This document shows, in pieces, positions 49,899 to 57,783 of a DNA stretch of 64,000 nucleotides (positions within the stretch are counted from its first letter, which is position 1; each line of letters opens with the position of its first letter). The notes beneath the pieces are model-generated. The model ran no database searches and was not told where the DNA came from. It saw nothing but the letters and a program-made list of their open reading frames with translations. Made by a program: the position numbers and the translations under genes. The stretch comes from Flavobacteriales bacterium (GTDB lineage: Bacteria > Bacteroidota > Bacteroidia > Flavobacteriales_E > Vicingaceae): contig JABTUP010000009.1 in NCBI GenBank assembly GCA_015075325.1, forward strand, positions 62,001 to 126,000, written 5' to 3'.

Positions 49899-52575
49899 TT
49901 ACTACTTTATATTCGGGGCATTGAGCTTCCGTGCAATGTTCGTCAGATGTAATATTGTTGAGCATTATTTCTGGGAAATGAAAAGTAGAACTTAAAATTC
50001 CGGGTTTCACCTCTTTGGTAATTTTTGCTTTAATATCTACTTTACCACGAGGACTTTCCACACAAACCATGTCGCCATCGTTTATCATTTCTTTGGCTGC
50101 ATCATCGGGGTGTAGAAGCAAAACATCTTCTGTTAAAATTTCTACATTTCCTGTTCTACGCGTCATTGCACCACAATTGTAATGTTCTAATTCTCTGTTG
50201 GTGGTAATAATATAAGGGAAATCTTTTCCATGATTTGCCACTTCTCGGCTTTCTTCAAACGGGTAAAAATAAAATTTGCCTTTACCGCGTTTAAATCCAT
50301 CAACGTGCATCATTTTAGTGTCCGAACCATCGGGCAACACAGGCCATTGTTTACCGTTATCGCCTAATTCATTCCATTTTACTCCAGCAAAAAATGGTAC
50401 TATTTGCGAAATTTCTTTAAGCATGTTATCAGCAGAATAATCGCATTGGTCGTAACCCATTTTTCGCATCATTTCAACAATAATTTGTCCATCGGGTTTG
50501 GTTCCTTTAATTGGTTCAACCACTTTTTGTACACGTTGTATTCTTCGTTCTCCGTTGGTAAATGTTCCTTCTTTTTCTAAGAATGATGAAGCAGGGAGAA
50601 TAACGGTAGCCATTTTAGCGGTTTCAGTCATAAATAGTTCAGAAACTACCAACAGTTCTAAATTTGCCAACGCTTTCATCACTTTTTGTGTGTTTGGATC
50701 GGTTTGCACCACATCTTCACCAATAATCCAGAGGGCTTTTAAATCGCCATTTATAGCGGCATCAAACATTTCGGGTATGGTAAACCCAATTTGATTGGAA
50801 ACTTTAGCACCATAAAATTGGTTGTAATGTTGGTTAATTTCAGGATTGGTAACATCTAAATATCCAGCACCTTGGTGTGGTTGAGCTCCCATATCGGCAG
50901 CACCTTGCACGTTGTTTTGTCCTCTAAGCGGATTTACGCCTGCACCTTTTTTTCCAACATTTCCAGTTATCATGGCTAAATCGGCAATAAGCTGAACAGT
51001 AAATGTGCCTTGGTAGTGCTCGGTAACTCCTAAGCCGTGAAATTCCATTGCTGCTTTTGCTGTTGCATAAGCTATGGCAGCTTTTTTAACTAAGTTTTTA
51101 TCTACTCCAGTAATTTTTTCTAACTCATCAATATTCAGCCTTAAAATTTCCAATTTCATTTCTTCGTAACCTTCGCAACGGCTTTCTATAAAGTTTTTAT
51201 CTTCCAGCCCTTCAGTAATGATAAAATACAGCATCATGTTTAATAAAGCCACATTAGTACCAGGGCGAAGTTGCAAATGATAGGTTGCATATTTTGCCAA
51301 CTCCACTTTTCTTGGATCAACCACAATGCTGGTTACGCCTTTCATAAACTTTTGCTTTATTTTAGCTCCTGTAACTGGGTGAGCATCAGTAGGATTTGCT
51401 CCAATTACTAAAATGCAATCGGTATGTTCTAAATCGGCAATAGAATTGGTGGCAGCTCCTGTTCCAAAAGTTCGTTGCATACCCAATGCTGTGGGCGAAT
51501 GGCACACTCTAGCACAACAGTCAATGTTGTTGGTGCCAATTACAGCTCTAATGAATTTTTGCATCAAATAATTTTCTTCGTTGGGTGTTCGTGCCGAAGA
51601 AATACCACCAATTGCATTAGAACCATTGGTTGATTTAATGCGAGTTAAATGATTAGCAATAAAATCATACGCTTCATCCCAAGTAACATTTTCAAATGTG
51701 CCGTTTCGTTTTATCATGGGCGATGTTAACCTGTCGGGATGATCGTAAAATTTAAAAGCATAACGACCTTTTAAGCAGGTATGTCCGCCATTAGTTTCGG
51801 CATTGTATGGTGCTTGAATGGATTTTATTTTTCCGCCAACAGTGGCAACTTCTAAATTGCAACCAACACCACAATAGGTGCAAATGGTTCTGGTTTTTTT
51901 AGTTCCTTGTATCGATTTTGATTGAAAAACATCAGAAATAGCATTGGTTGGACAAGCTTGAGCACAAGCTCCACAACTTACACAATCCGATTCCATAAAC
52001 GATTGGTCGAAACCTTTTGAAATGTGAGCATCAAAACCTCTTCCAACCATGGTTAAAACCATTTCGCCTTGAACTTCGTCGCAAGCCCTAACGCAGCGGT
52101 AGCAATTGATGCATTTAGAAAGTTCGGAACGCATGTAAGGGTGAGAAATGTCTTTGGTTCTGTTTAAATGATTAGCTCCTTCGGGATAACGAACATCAGT
52201 AATACCAACTCGTGCAGCTACATCTTGCAATTCGCAGTTGCCGTTTACTTCGCAAGTTAAGCATTCTAAAGGGTGGTCGGTTAACACCAATTCGATGATG
52301 TTTTTTCGGAGTTCTAAAATTTGCTCAGTATCTGGATAAATATACATTCCAGCATTTACTGGAGTGTGGCACGAAGCAACGGTTTTGGTTTTGCCGTTTT
52401 GTTCTAATGCTACATCCACACTACAAACTCTACACGAGCCAAATGCCTCTAGGTTTGGAGCATCACATAATGTTGGAATTATTTTTTCACCTTCAATTCT
52501 CTTTACAAAGTTTAAAATACTTTCGTTTGGTTTAAACTCGTAAGGTTGGTTGTTGATATATGCTGTGTTGTTCAT
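49855..52575 (-). CDS. fdhA: Formate dehydrogenase alpha (molybdopterin) subunit
   Basis: A protein of 906 residues. An N-terminal [2Fe-2S] domain (Cys near 37-70) is followed by a His-Cys cluster (HPLECLTCEVNGNC), two ferredoxin clusters (CINCYRCVRAC and CVSCGACAQACP) and the [4Fe-4S] site CTYCGVGC at the front of the molybdopterin domain. Cys358 in RVCHSPT replaces the selenocysteine of the E. coli enzyme, so no SECIS is needed. The layout is that of NAD-linked soluble formate dehydrogenases, which oxidise formate to CO2. The beta subunit and fdhD lie upstream. The reading frame ends in a sequence shifted relative to a coding-like tail. Confidence 0.93.
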   Translation of the reverse strand: MNNTAYINNQPYEFKPNESILNFVKRIEGEKIIPTLCDAPNLEAFGSCRVCSVDVALEQNGKTKTVASCHTPVNAGMYIYPDTEQILELRKNIIELVLTDHPLECLTCEVNGNCELQDVAARVGITDVRYPEGANHLNRTKDISHPYMRSELSKCINCYRCVRACDEVQGEMVLTMVGRGFDAHISKGFDQSFMESDCVSCGACAQACPTNAISDVFQSKSIQGTKKTRTICTYCGVGCNLEVATVGGKIKSIQAPYNAETNGGHTCLKGRYAFKFYDHPDRLTSPMIKRNGTFENVTWDEAYDFIANHLTRIKSTNGSNAIGGISSARTPNEENYLMQKFIRAVIGTNNIDCCARVCHSPTALGMQRTFGTGAATNSIADLEHTDCILVIGANPTDAHPVTGAKIKQKFMKGVTSIVVDPRKVELAKYATYHLQLRPGTNVALLNMMLYFIITEGLEDKNFIESRCEGYEEMKLEILRLNIDELEKITGVDKNLVKKAAIAYATAKAAMEFHGLGVTEHYQGTFTVQLIADLAMITGNVGKKGAGVNPLRGQNNVQGAADMGAQPHQGAGYLDVTNPEINQHYNQFYGAKVSNQIGFTIPEMFDAAINGDLKALWIIGEDVVQTDPNTQKVMKALANLELLVVSELFMTETAKMATVILPASSFLEKEGTFTNGERRIQRVQKVVEPIKGTKPDGQIIVEMMRKMGYDQCDYSADNMLKEISQIVPFFAGVKWNELGDNGKQWPVLPDGSDTKMMHVDGFKRGKGKFYFYPFEESREVANHGKDFPYIITTNRELEHYNCGAMTRRTGNVEILTEDVLLLHPDDAAKEMINDGDMVCVESPRGKVDIKAKITKEVKPGILSSTFHFPEIMLNNITSDEHCTEAQCPEYKVVSCRIRKSKGKRVLV

Positions 52576-52594
52576 AACTACAGAAGTTTTGGTG

Positions 52595-54238
52595 TTAGCT
52601 AAAATAGGGCTTTAATTCATCATCAAAATAGGTTAACGCATTTTGTACGGGCAACGGAATTCCGCCACCGTGTGCACAAAGCGAACCTTTTTGTAAAGTG
52701 GTAAGCAAATCTTGAAATAATTTTCTATCAATTTTGTAATTGCTGTTTAGTGCTTTATGTGTCATTTCTTGACCTCTTTTGGTTCCTAATCGGCAAGGAA
52801 AACATTTGCCACAACTTTCGTAAGAAGCAAAATCGAATAAATGCTCCAAGTAGTTCATCATGGGGTATTTTTCAGGAATACAAACCACCGAAGCGTGTCC
52901 TAACAGAAATCCGTTTTGAGCAAACGATTCAAAATCTAAGGTAAGAGCTTCAATTTTTGAAATTGGAACAATGCCGCCCAATGGACCACCAATTTGCATA
53001 GCTTTTACTGGTGTTTTAAAACCACCACCCATTTCATAAATGATGGTTGAAAGTGGGGTTCCCATTTCTACTTCATAAATTCCGGGATTATTAAAAAAAC
53101 TATCTAAACACACCAGTTTGGTTCCTTTAGATTTTGCAGTACCTAATTTTGCATAAGCTGTTCCGCCATGTTTTAAAATGCCATAAACTGCTGCTAAAGT
53201 TTCAACATTGTTTACAATAGTAGGTTTGTTAAATAATCCTTGTTGAGTAGGGAAGGGTGGGCGAGTTCTAACTTCAGGTCGTTGTCCTTCAATGGAGTTG
53301 ATTAATGCAGTTTCTTCGCCACAAATGTATGCTCCTTGAGCTTTTATTATTTTAAATTCAAAATCGAATCCCGAATGATTAATGTTTTTACCAAGTAAAT
53401 GATTTTCTTTAAGTTCGTTGATGGCACGTTGTACTATTTCAACCGCTTCAGGATATTCGGCTCTGATGTATAATACACCCCAACTTGCACCCGTAATGTA
53501 ACCAGCTATCATCATTCCAAACAAAACCGAATGAGGTCGTTGTTCTAATAAATACCTGTCAGAATATGCTCCTGGGTCGCCTTCGTCGGCATTACAAATA
53601 ATAAATTTGGTGTCGTTTTGCTCATTTTTACAGGATTCCCACTTTATTGCCATTGGAAAACCAGCACCACCACGTCCTCTAATTTCAGCTACTTTAATTT
53701 CGTTGAGCAAATCGTTTGGCGATTTTTTTAGGGCTTCTTTTAATAAACCGTAATGGTGTTCAAATCCATCGAAAGGCTGAGTTAAAAAAGGTTGGGTTGC
53801 TTTTACTTGATAATTGGTTAAATCGGTTTTTAACGTGGTTAATTGCTCAATTTGTTGAATATCGTTTCCAGAATAATTTTTTCCATTGTAATGAAAAGCA
53901 CTGTTTTCGTAACACCTGCCCAAACAAGTCATGTGACCAATTTCATCGGCACTAAAATGTTGTAAAAGAGTATCGTTTACTTTGTTTTGTGTACCAGCAC
54001 AAACACAGGCACTTCCGTTGCATACATATACTTTTTTGCCTTTGTTTTCGGGTTTGGTAAAATCGTAAAAAGAAGCAGTACCAAAAGTTACGGCATTTCC
54101 TACCAAAAATTCCTGAGCCAACTTTTCTAAGTCTTTTGTTGATGGGGTTCCAGTTGCAGCAGCTGCTTTCCCAATTTCATCAAAAAGGTTGTTGGTTAAT
54201 CCTTTTCTGCCTGATAATTCGCTAATGTTTTTTGACAT
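52595..54238 (-). CDS. fdhB: Formate dehydrogenase beta subunit (fused NuoE-NuoF type)
   Basis: A protein of 547 residues. The N-terminal part (about 20-130) is a thioredoxin-like [2Fe-2S] domain: YVCNGSACVCAGT and CLGRCYENSAF. The main part is NuoF-like: RGRGGAGFPMAIKWESC binds FMN, NADEGDPGAYSDR binds NAD, and SCGKCFPCRLG holds a [4Fe-4S] cluster. It passes electrons from the alpha subunit to NAD+. The ATG at 54238 (MSKN) is preferred over an upstream ATG at 54268, which would overlap fdhD by 11 bases. It follows fdhD by 19 bases and precedes fdhA by 19 bases. Confidence 0.9.
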   Translation of the reverse strand: MSKNISELSGRKGLTNNLFDEIGKAAAATGTPSTKDLEKLAQEFLVGNAVTFGTASFYDFTKPENKGKKVYVCNGSACVCAGTQNKVNDTLLQHFSADEIGHMTCLGRCYENSAFHYNGKNYSGNDIQQIEQLTTLKTDLTNYQVKATQPFLTQPFDGFEHHYGLLKEALKKSPNDLLNEIKVAEIRGRGGAGFPMAIKWESCKNEQNDTKFIICNADEGDPGAYSDRYLLEQRPHSVLFGMMIAGYITGASWGVLYIRAEYPEAVEIVQRAINELKENHLLGKNINHSGFDFEFKIIKAQGAYICGEETALINSIEGQRPEVRTRPPFPTQQGLFNKPTIVNNVETLAAVYGILKHGGTAYAKLGTAKSKGTKLVCLDSFFNNPGIYEVEMGTPLSTIIYEMGGGFKTPVKAMQIGGPLGGIVPISKIEALTLDFESFAQNGFLLGHASVVCIPEKYPMMNYLEHLFDFASYESCGKCFPCRLGTKRGQEMTHKALNSNYKIDRKLFQDLLTTLQKGSLCAHGGGIPLPVQNALTYFDDELKPYFS

Positions 54239-54257
54239 ACTTTTTAAAGATAAATTT

Positions 54258-55055
54258 TTACAAAACAATTCGATTGGAATGGGCGTAAACCGTAAACCTA
54301 TTGTTTCGGCTAAAGCCGATTAGTGTTAGCCCCATTTCTTGAGCCATATCTACCGCCAATGATGAAGGAGCTGAAACTGCTGCTAAAATTGGAATTTTTG
54401 CAGCAAAACACTTGTTTACAATTTCGTACGAAATTCGTCCACTAACTAATAAACACTTTGCGTTGCTGAGGTTGTTTTGGTTAATTAAATTACCAATTAC
54501 TTTATCAACAGCGTTGTGCCTGCCCACATCTTCTTTTATTGAAAGCATTTTGCCCTCCTTATCGAATGCAGCACAAGCATGTGAACCACCCGACTGAATA
54601 AATGAATCTTGTGCGGAGTTCATTTTTTCAAACATGTTGAATAGTTGTTGTGGTGTAAATAAATTTTGTTGATTGGTAAGCTTGGTATCGGTTGGTTTTT
54701 CTAACTCACTTTTGCCACAAATTCCGCACGAAGAAACCGATACAATGTTGCGAACAATTGATGCTCCATTTCCTAATTGGCTATTGTCAATTTCAACATC
54801 AACAGCATCAATTAATTGAGTGGTTTCAGATTTTGTTACCGAAAATTTTGGAGCTTTATTTTCGTCCAAATAAACGTTTTCGGTAAATAACAAACCTCTT
54901 ACTAAATCTAACTCACTACCAGGCGTTTGCATGGTAATGGTAAATGGTTTTTGATTAATGTTAATTTTTAGAGGATGTTCAATAATTAACAAATCTTCAA
55001 CTGTTTCCTTCTCGAACCCGTCAAACCTTATTGCTGTATATTTATTTATTTCCAT
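54258..55055 (-). CDS. fdhD: Formate dehydrogenase sulfurtransferase FdhD
   Basis: A protein of 265 residues from the ATG at 55055 (MEINKYT); an upstream ATG at 55106 would add 17 residues and seems less likely. The sulfur-carrying pair is SSCGICGK near residue 115. Other family blocks are TPGSELDLVRGLLF, GGSHACAAF and DVGRHNAVDKVIG. FdhD moves sulfur from IscS to the molybdenum cofactor of formate dehydrogenase. It is first in the three-gene operon with fdhB and fdhA. Confidence 0.93.
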   Translation of the reverse strand: MEINKYTAIRFDGFEKETVEDLLIIEHPLKININQKPFTITMQTPGSELDLVRGLLFTENVYLDENKAPKFSVTKSETTQLIDAVDVEIDNSQLGNGASIVRNIVSVSSCGICGKSELEKPTDTKLTNQQNLFTPQQLFNMFEKMNSAQDSFIQSGGSHACAAFDKEGKMLSIKEDVGRHNAVDKVIGNLINQNNLSNAKCLLVSGRISYEIVNKCFAAKIPILAAVSAPSSLAVDMAQEMGLTLIGFSRNNRFTVYAHSNRIVL

Positions 55056-55281
55056 AATGATTTGCTCAAATTTAAACAATTGATTGGAATAAATGAAGCG
55101 TAACAAACAGTCAAATTACAACTTAATAGTTAGCAATAAAATAAAATGATGGGAGTTCGATAAAAAATAATTACCGCTGAATTTATGTGTTAAAAATTTG
55201 TTTGGCTTGTGTTGGATTCATGTTAAAATAAAACGGCACAATTAATTTTTTTTGCAATCTTACAAGTTTCGATAAATATGT

Positions 55282-55289
55282 TATCTTTG
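55282..55289 (+). promoter_or_regulatory. -7 box (TATCTTTG) of the pyrR-pyrB operon
   Basis: TAnnTTTG match that ends only seven bases before the pyrR ATG at 55297. Transcription would start at or next to the start codon, so the mRNA is likely leaderless or nearly so. Confidence 0.55.
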
Positions 55290-55296
55290 TGCTTTG

Positions 55297-55851
55297 ATGA
55301 AGAAAAGTAAGAGAGTAATATTAGATGCTACGCATTTCGACCTCACCATTAAAAGGCTTGCTCATCAACTCATTGAAAATCATAACGATTTTAATAATAC
55401 GGTAATTCTTGGGCTTCAGCCTAGAGGTATTTACTTAGCTGATAGAATTAAGTCTGAATTGCTAATAATCAACAACAATTTTAAAATAGAATCGGGAGCG
55501 TTAGATATTACTTTTTATCGTGATGATTTTAGACGAAGAGAAGAACCGTTGATTCCCAATGAAACCCAATTGAATTTTATTATCGAAGATAAAAATGTAA
55601 TTCTGGTTGATGATGTATTGTTTACCGGAAGAAGCATTCGTGCAGGTTTAGACGCTATGTTGGCTTTTGGAAGACCAAGAAAAGTTGAATTGTTAGTGCT
55701 GATTAATCGTCGTTACGAACGACAATTGCCAATTCAAGCAAAATACATCGGTAAAAACGTTCATTCGGTTAGTTCTGAAAGAGTAAAAGTAAGTTGGAAA
55801 CATACCGATGGAGAAGATAAAGTAATATTATATACACCTAAAGATGAGTAA
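55297..55851 (+). CDS. pyrR: PyrR: pyrimidine regulator / uracil phosphoribosyltransferase
   Basis: A protein of 184 residues from the ATG at 55297 (the TTG just before is in frame but less likely). It has the PRPP-binding VILVDDVLFTGRSIRAGLDA motif near residue 102, LGLQPRGIYLADRI for uracil or UMP binding and DITFYRDDF as the flexible loop. PyrR both makes UMP from uracil and, in Gram-positive bacteria, attenuates pyr mRNA. With hardly any leader here, classical mRNA-hairpin attenuation seems unlikely. It overlaps pyrB by eight bases. Confidence 0.93.
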   Translation: MKKSKRVILDATHFDLTIKRLAHQLIENHNDFNNTVILGLQPRGIYLADRIKSELLIINNNFKIESGALDITFYRDDFRRREEPLIPNETQLNFIIEDKNVILVDDVLFTGRSIRAGLDAMLAFGRPRKVELLVLINRRYERQLPIQAKYIGKNVHSVSSERVKVSWKHTDGEDKVILYTPKDE

Positions 55852-56770
55852 ATTAAGCGTTAATCACTTACTAGGCATCAAATATCTTAACAAACAAGAT
55901 ATTGAGTTGATTTTTGAAACTGCCAATCATTTTAAGAATGTGATTAACCGCCCCATTAAAAAAGTTCCTTCATTACGCGACATAACCATTGCCAACCTTT
56001 TTTTTGAAAACTCTACCCGAACCAAACTTTCGTTTGAATTAGCCGAAAAAAGACTTTCTGCTGATACCATCAATTTTGCCTCATCAAGTTCGTCTGTTAC
56101 CAAAGGGGAAACACTAATTGATACGGTAAACAATATTTTATCCATGAAAGTGGATATGGTAGTAATGCGACATCCTAATCCTGGTGCAGCTTATTTTTTA
56201 TCGCAACACGTAAATGCAAAAATTGTAAATGCTGGTGATGGTGCTCACGAACATCCTACACAAGCTTTGCTCGATGGGTTTTCGATAATAGAAAAACATG
56301 GCGAACTGAAAGGAAAAAATATTGTAATTGTGGGCGATGTATTGCATTCAAGGGTAGCATTATCAAACATCTTTTTATTGCAAAAAATGGGAGCAAACGT
56401 AAAAGTTTGTGGACCAATGACATTGATACCTAAATACATTACCTCTTTAGGTGTTGAAGTTTTTACCGACTTAAAAACAGCATTAAATTGGTGCGATGTT
56501 GCCATGATGTTGCGAATTCAGTTGGAACGTCAAGACATCAAATATTTTCCTTCGCTTCGAGAGTATTCGATGCTTTACGGATTAGATAAACAATTACTCG
56601 ATTCGCTAAAAAAGAAAATAACCATAATGCACCCAGGTCCTATTAATAGAGGGGTGGAGATAACTAGCGATGTAGCAGATAGTAAACAATCGATTATTCT
56701 AAATCAAGTAGAAAATGGTGTTGCTGTTCGAATGGCAGTACTTTATTTATTGGCTGGAAAAATTGATTAA
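55844..56770 (+). CDS. pyrB: Aspartate carbamoyltransferase catalytic subunit
   Basis: A protein of 308 residues. The carbamoyl-phosphate motif FFENSTRTKLSFELA is near residue 48 (STRT with the catalytic Arg and Thr), DGAHEHPTQALLD is near 130, and HPGPINRGVEI near 260 with the HPGPxxR signature. It makes N-carbamoyl-aspartate, the first committed step of pyrimidine synthesis. It overlaps pyrR by eight bases and is therefore coupled. No regulatory pyrI is seen. Confidence 0.96.
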   Translation: MSKLSVNHLLGIKYLNKQDIELIFETANHFKNVINRPIKKVPSLRDITIANLFFENSTRTKLSFELAEKRLSADTINFASSSSSVTKGETLIDTVNNILSMKVDMVVMRHPNPGAAYFLSQHVNAKIVNAGDGAHEHPTQALLDGFSIIEKHGELKGKNIVIVGDVLHSRVALSNIFLLQKMGANVKVCGPMTLIPKYITSLGVEVFTDLKTALNWCDVAMMLRIQLERQDIKYFPSLREYSMLYGLDKQLLDSLKKKITIMHPGPINRGVEITSDVADSKQSIILNQVENGVAVRMAVLYLLAGKID

Positions 56771-56779
56771 GGTTTAGGA

Positions 56780-56842
56780 ATCAGTATCAGTCTACAGTAT
56801 TCAGTCTTCAGTCTTCAGTCAACAATCAAATTAAACAATCAA
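56780..56842. repeat. Heptad repeat between pyrB and the cyclophilin gene
   Basis: Nine units, including tcagtct, acagtat, then tcagtct, tcagtct and tcagtca, followed by acaatca, aattaaa and caatcaa. It starts ten bases after the pyrB stop. Confidence 0.8.
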
Positions 56843-56858
56843 CCAATAAAATACAAGC

Positions 56859-57293
56859 ATGAAAAAAGCAATTATTAGAACAGAAAAAGGAGATATGACA
56901 GTTGAATTTTACCACAATGATGCTCCAAAAACAGTACAAAATTTTATTACGTTGTCCGAAAAAGGTTTTTACAATGGATTAACATTTCATCGAGTTATAC
57001 CAGATTTTGTAATTCAAGGAGGTTGTCCAAAAGGAACAGGTGTTGGTGGTCCTGGTTATTCAATCGATTGCGAATTAACTGGCGATAACCAATTTCATGA
57101 TAGAGGAGTGTTGTCGATGGCACATGCTGGAAGAAACACAGGTGGTTCGCAGTTTTTTATCTGCCACAGCAGAAGAAACACTGCTCATTTAGACAGAAAT
57201 CACACGTGTTTTGGTAAAGTAGTTGAAGGTGTTGATGTTATTGATGATATCCGACAAGGTGACAAAATTTTAAGTATTGATATTGTAGAGTAA
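56859..57293 (+). CDS. Cyclophilin-type peptidyl-prolyl isomerase
   Basis: A protein of 144 residues with the cyclophilin core: NFITLSEKGFYNGLTFHRVIPDFVIQGGCP (active-site Phe, His, Arg and Gln), GVLSMAHAGRNTGGSQFFI and a closing HTCFGKVVEG. No signal peptide, so it acts in the cytoplasm on proline peptide bonds during folding. A heptad array precedes it and a bidirectional terminator follows. Confidence 0.95.
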   Translation: MKKAIIRTEKGDMTVEFYHNDAPKTVQNFITLSEKGFYNGLTFHRVIPDFVIQGGCPKGTGVGGPGYSIDCELTGDNQFHDRGVLSMAHAGRNTGGSQFFICHSRRNTAHLDRNHTCFGKVVEGVDVIDDIRQGDKILSIDIVE

Positions 57294-57308
57294 AAAAAAT
57301 AAACGCAT

Positions 57309-57350
57309 AAAAAAAACCGTCTTAACACCATTGTTGAGACGGTTTTTTTA
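57309..57350. terminator. Bidirectional terminator between cyclophilin and thioredoxin
   Basis: A strong stem AACCGTCTTAACA/TGTTGAGACGGTT (one T-G pair) with A and T runs on both sides; it serves the two converging genes. Confidence 0.88.
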
Positions 57351-57371
57351 TTTTTAAAAAGCAGCGTTTAA

Positions 57372-57689
57372 TTACATCATTGCTTTTAATTTTCCTTCCA
57401 ATACATCTTTAGATGCAGCACCTACTTGTTTGTCTATTACTTCGCCATTTTTCATGAATAAAATGGTAGGGATGTTTCTAATGCCATATTTTTGAGCTAT
57501 TTCAGGGTTGTTGTCAACATCTAATTTTCCAATAACTGCTTTTCCTTCGTAGTCGTTGGCTAATTCTTCTACAATTGGACCAACCATTCTACATGGACCG
57601 CACCAAACTGCCCAAAAGTCTACAATTACAGGTTTGTCTGATTTTAATACTGTTTCTGCAAAGTTTGCATCTGTTAATTCTAAAGCCAT
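57372..57689 (-). CDS. trxA: Thioredoxin
   Basis: A protein of 105 residues with active site WAVWCGPCRM near residue 30, cis-Pro in NIPTILFM near 75, and the closing GAASKDVLEGKL. The active site WCGPC is that of general cytoplasmic thioredoxin, with no signal peptide. It reduces disulfides of other proteins. It lies downstream of dnaE on the same strand after a 94-base gap and ends at the shared terminator. Confidence 0.96.
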   Translation of the reverse strand: MALELTDANFAETVLKSDKPVIVDFWAVWCGPCRMVGPIVEELANDYEGKAVIGKLDVDNNPEIAQKYGIRNIPTILFMKNGEVIDKQVGAASKDVLEGKLKAMM

Positions 57690-57783
57690 TTTTTTAATTT
57701 TTTAATGATTATTACTTATATTCTTTTTTTATTGTTAGTTTACTCAATAATTACTCCATGTTTTAGAAGTTGTCAAATTGTCA

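Noticed and set aside
51495..51512. Selenocysteine site in formate dehydrogenase
   Set aside because: The codon is a normal TGC for Cys358; no in-frame TGA is present.
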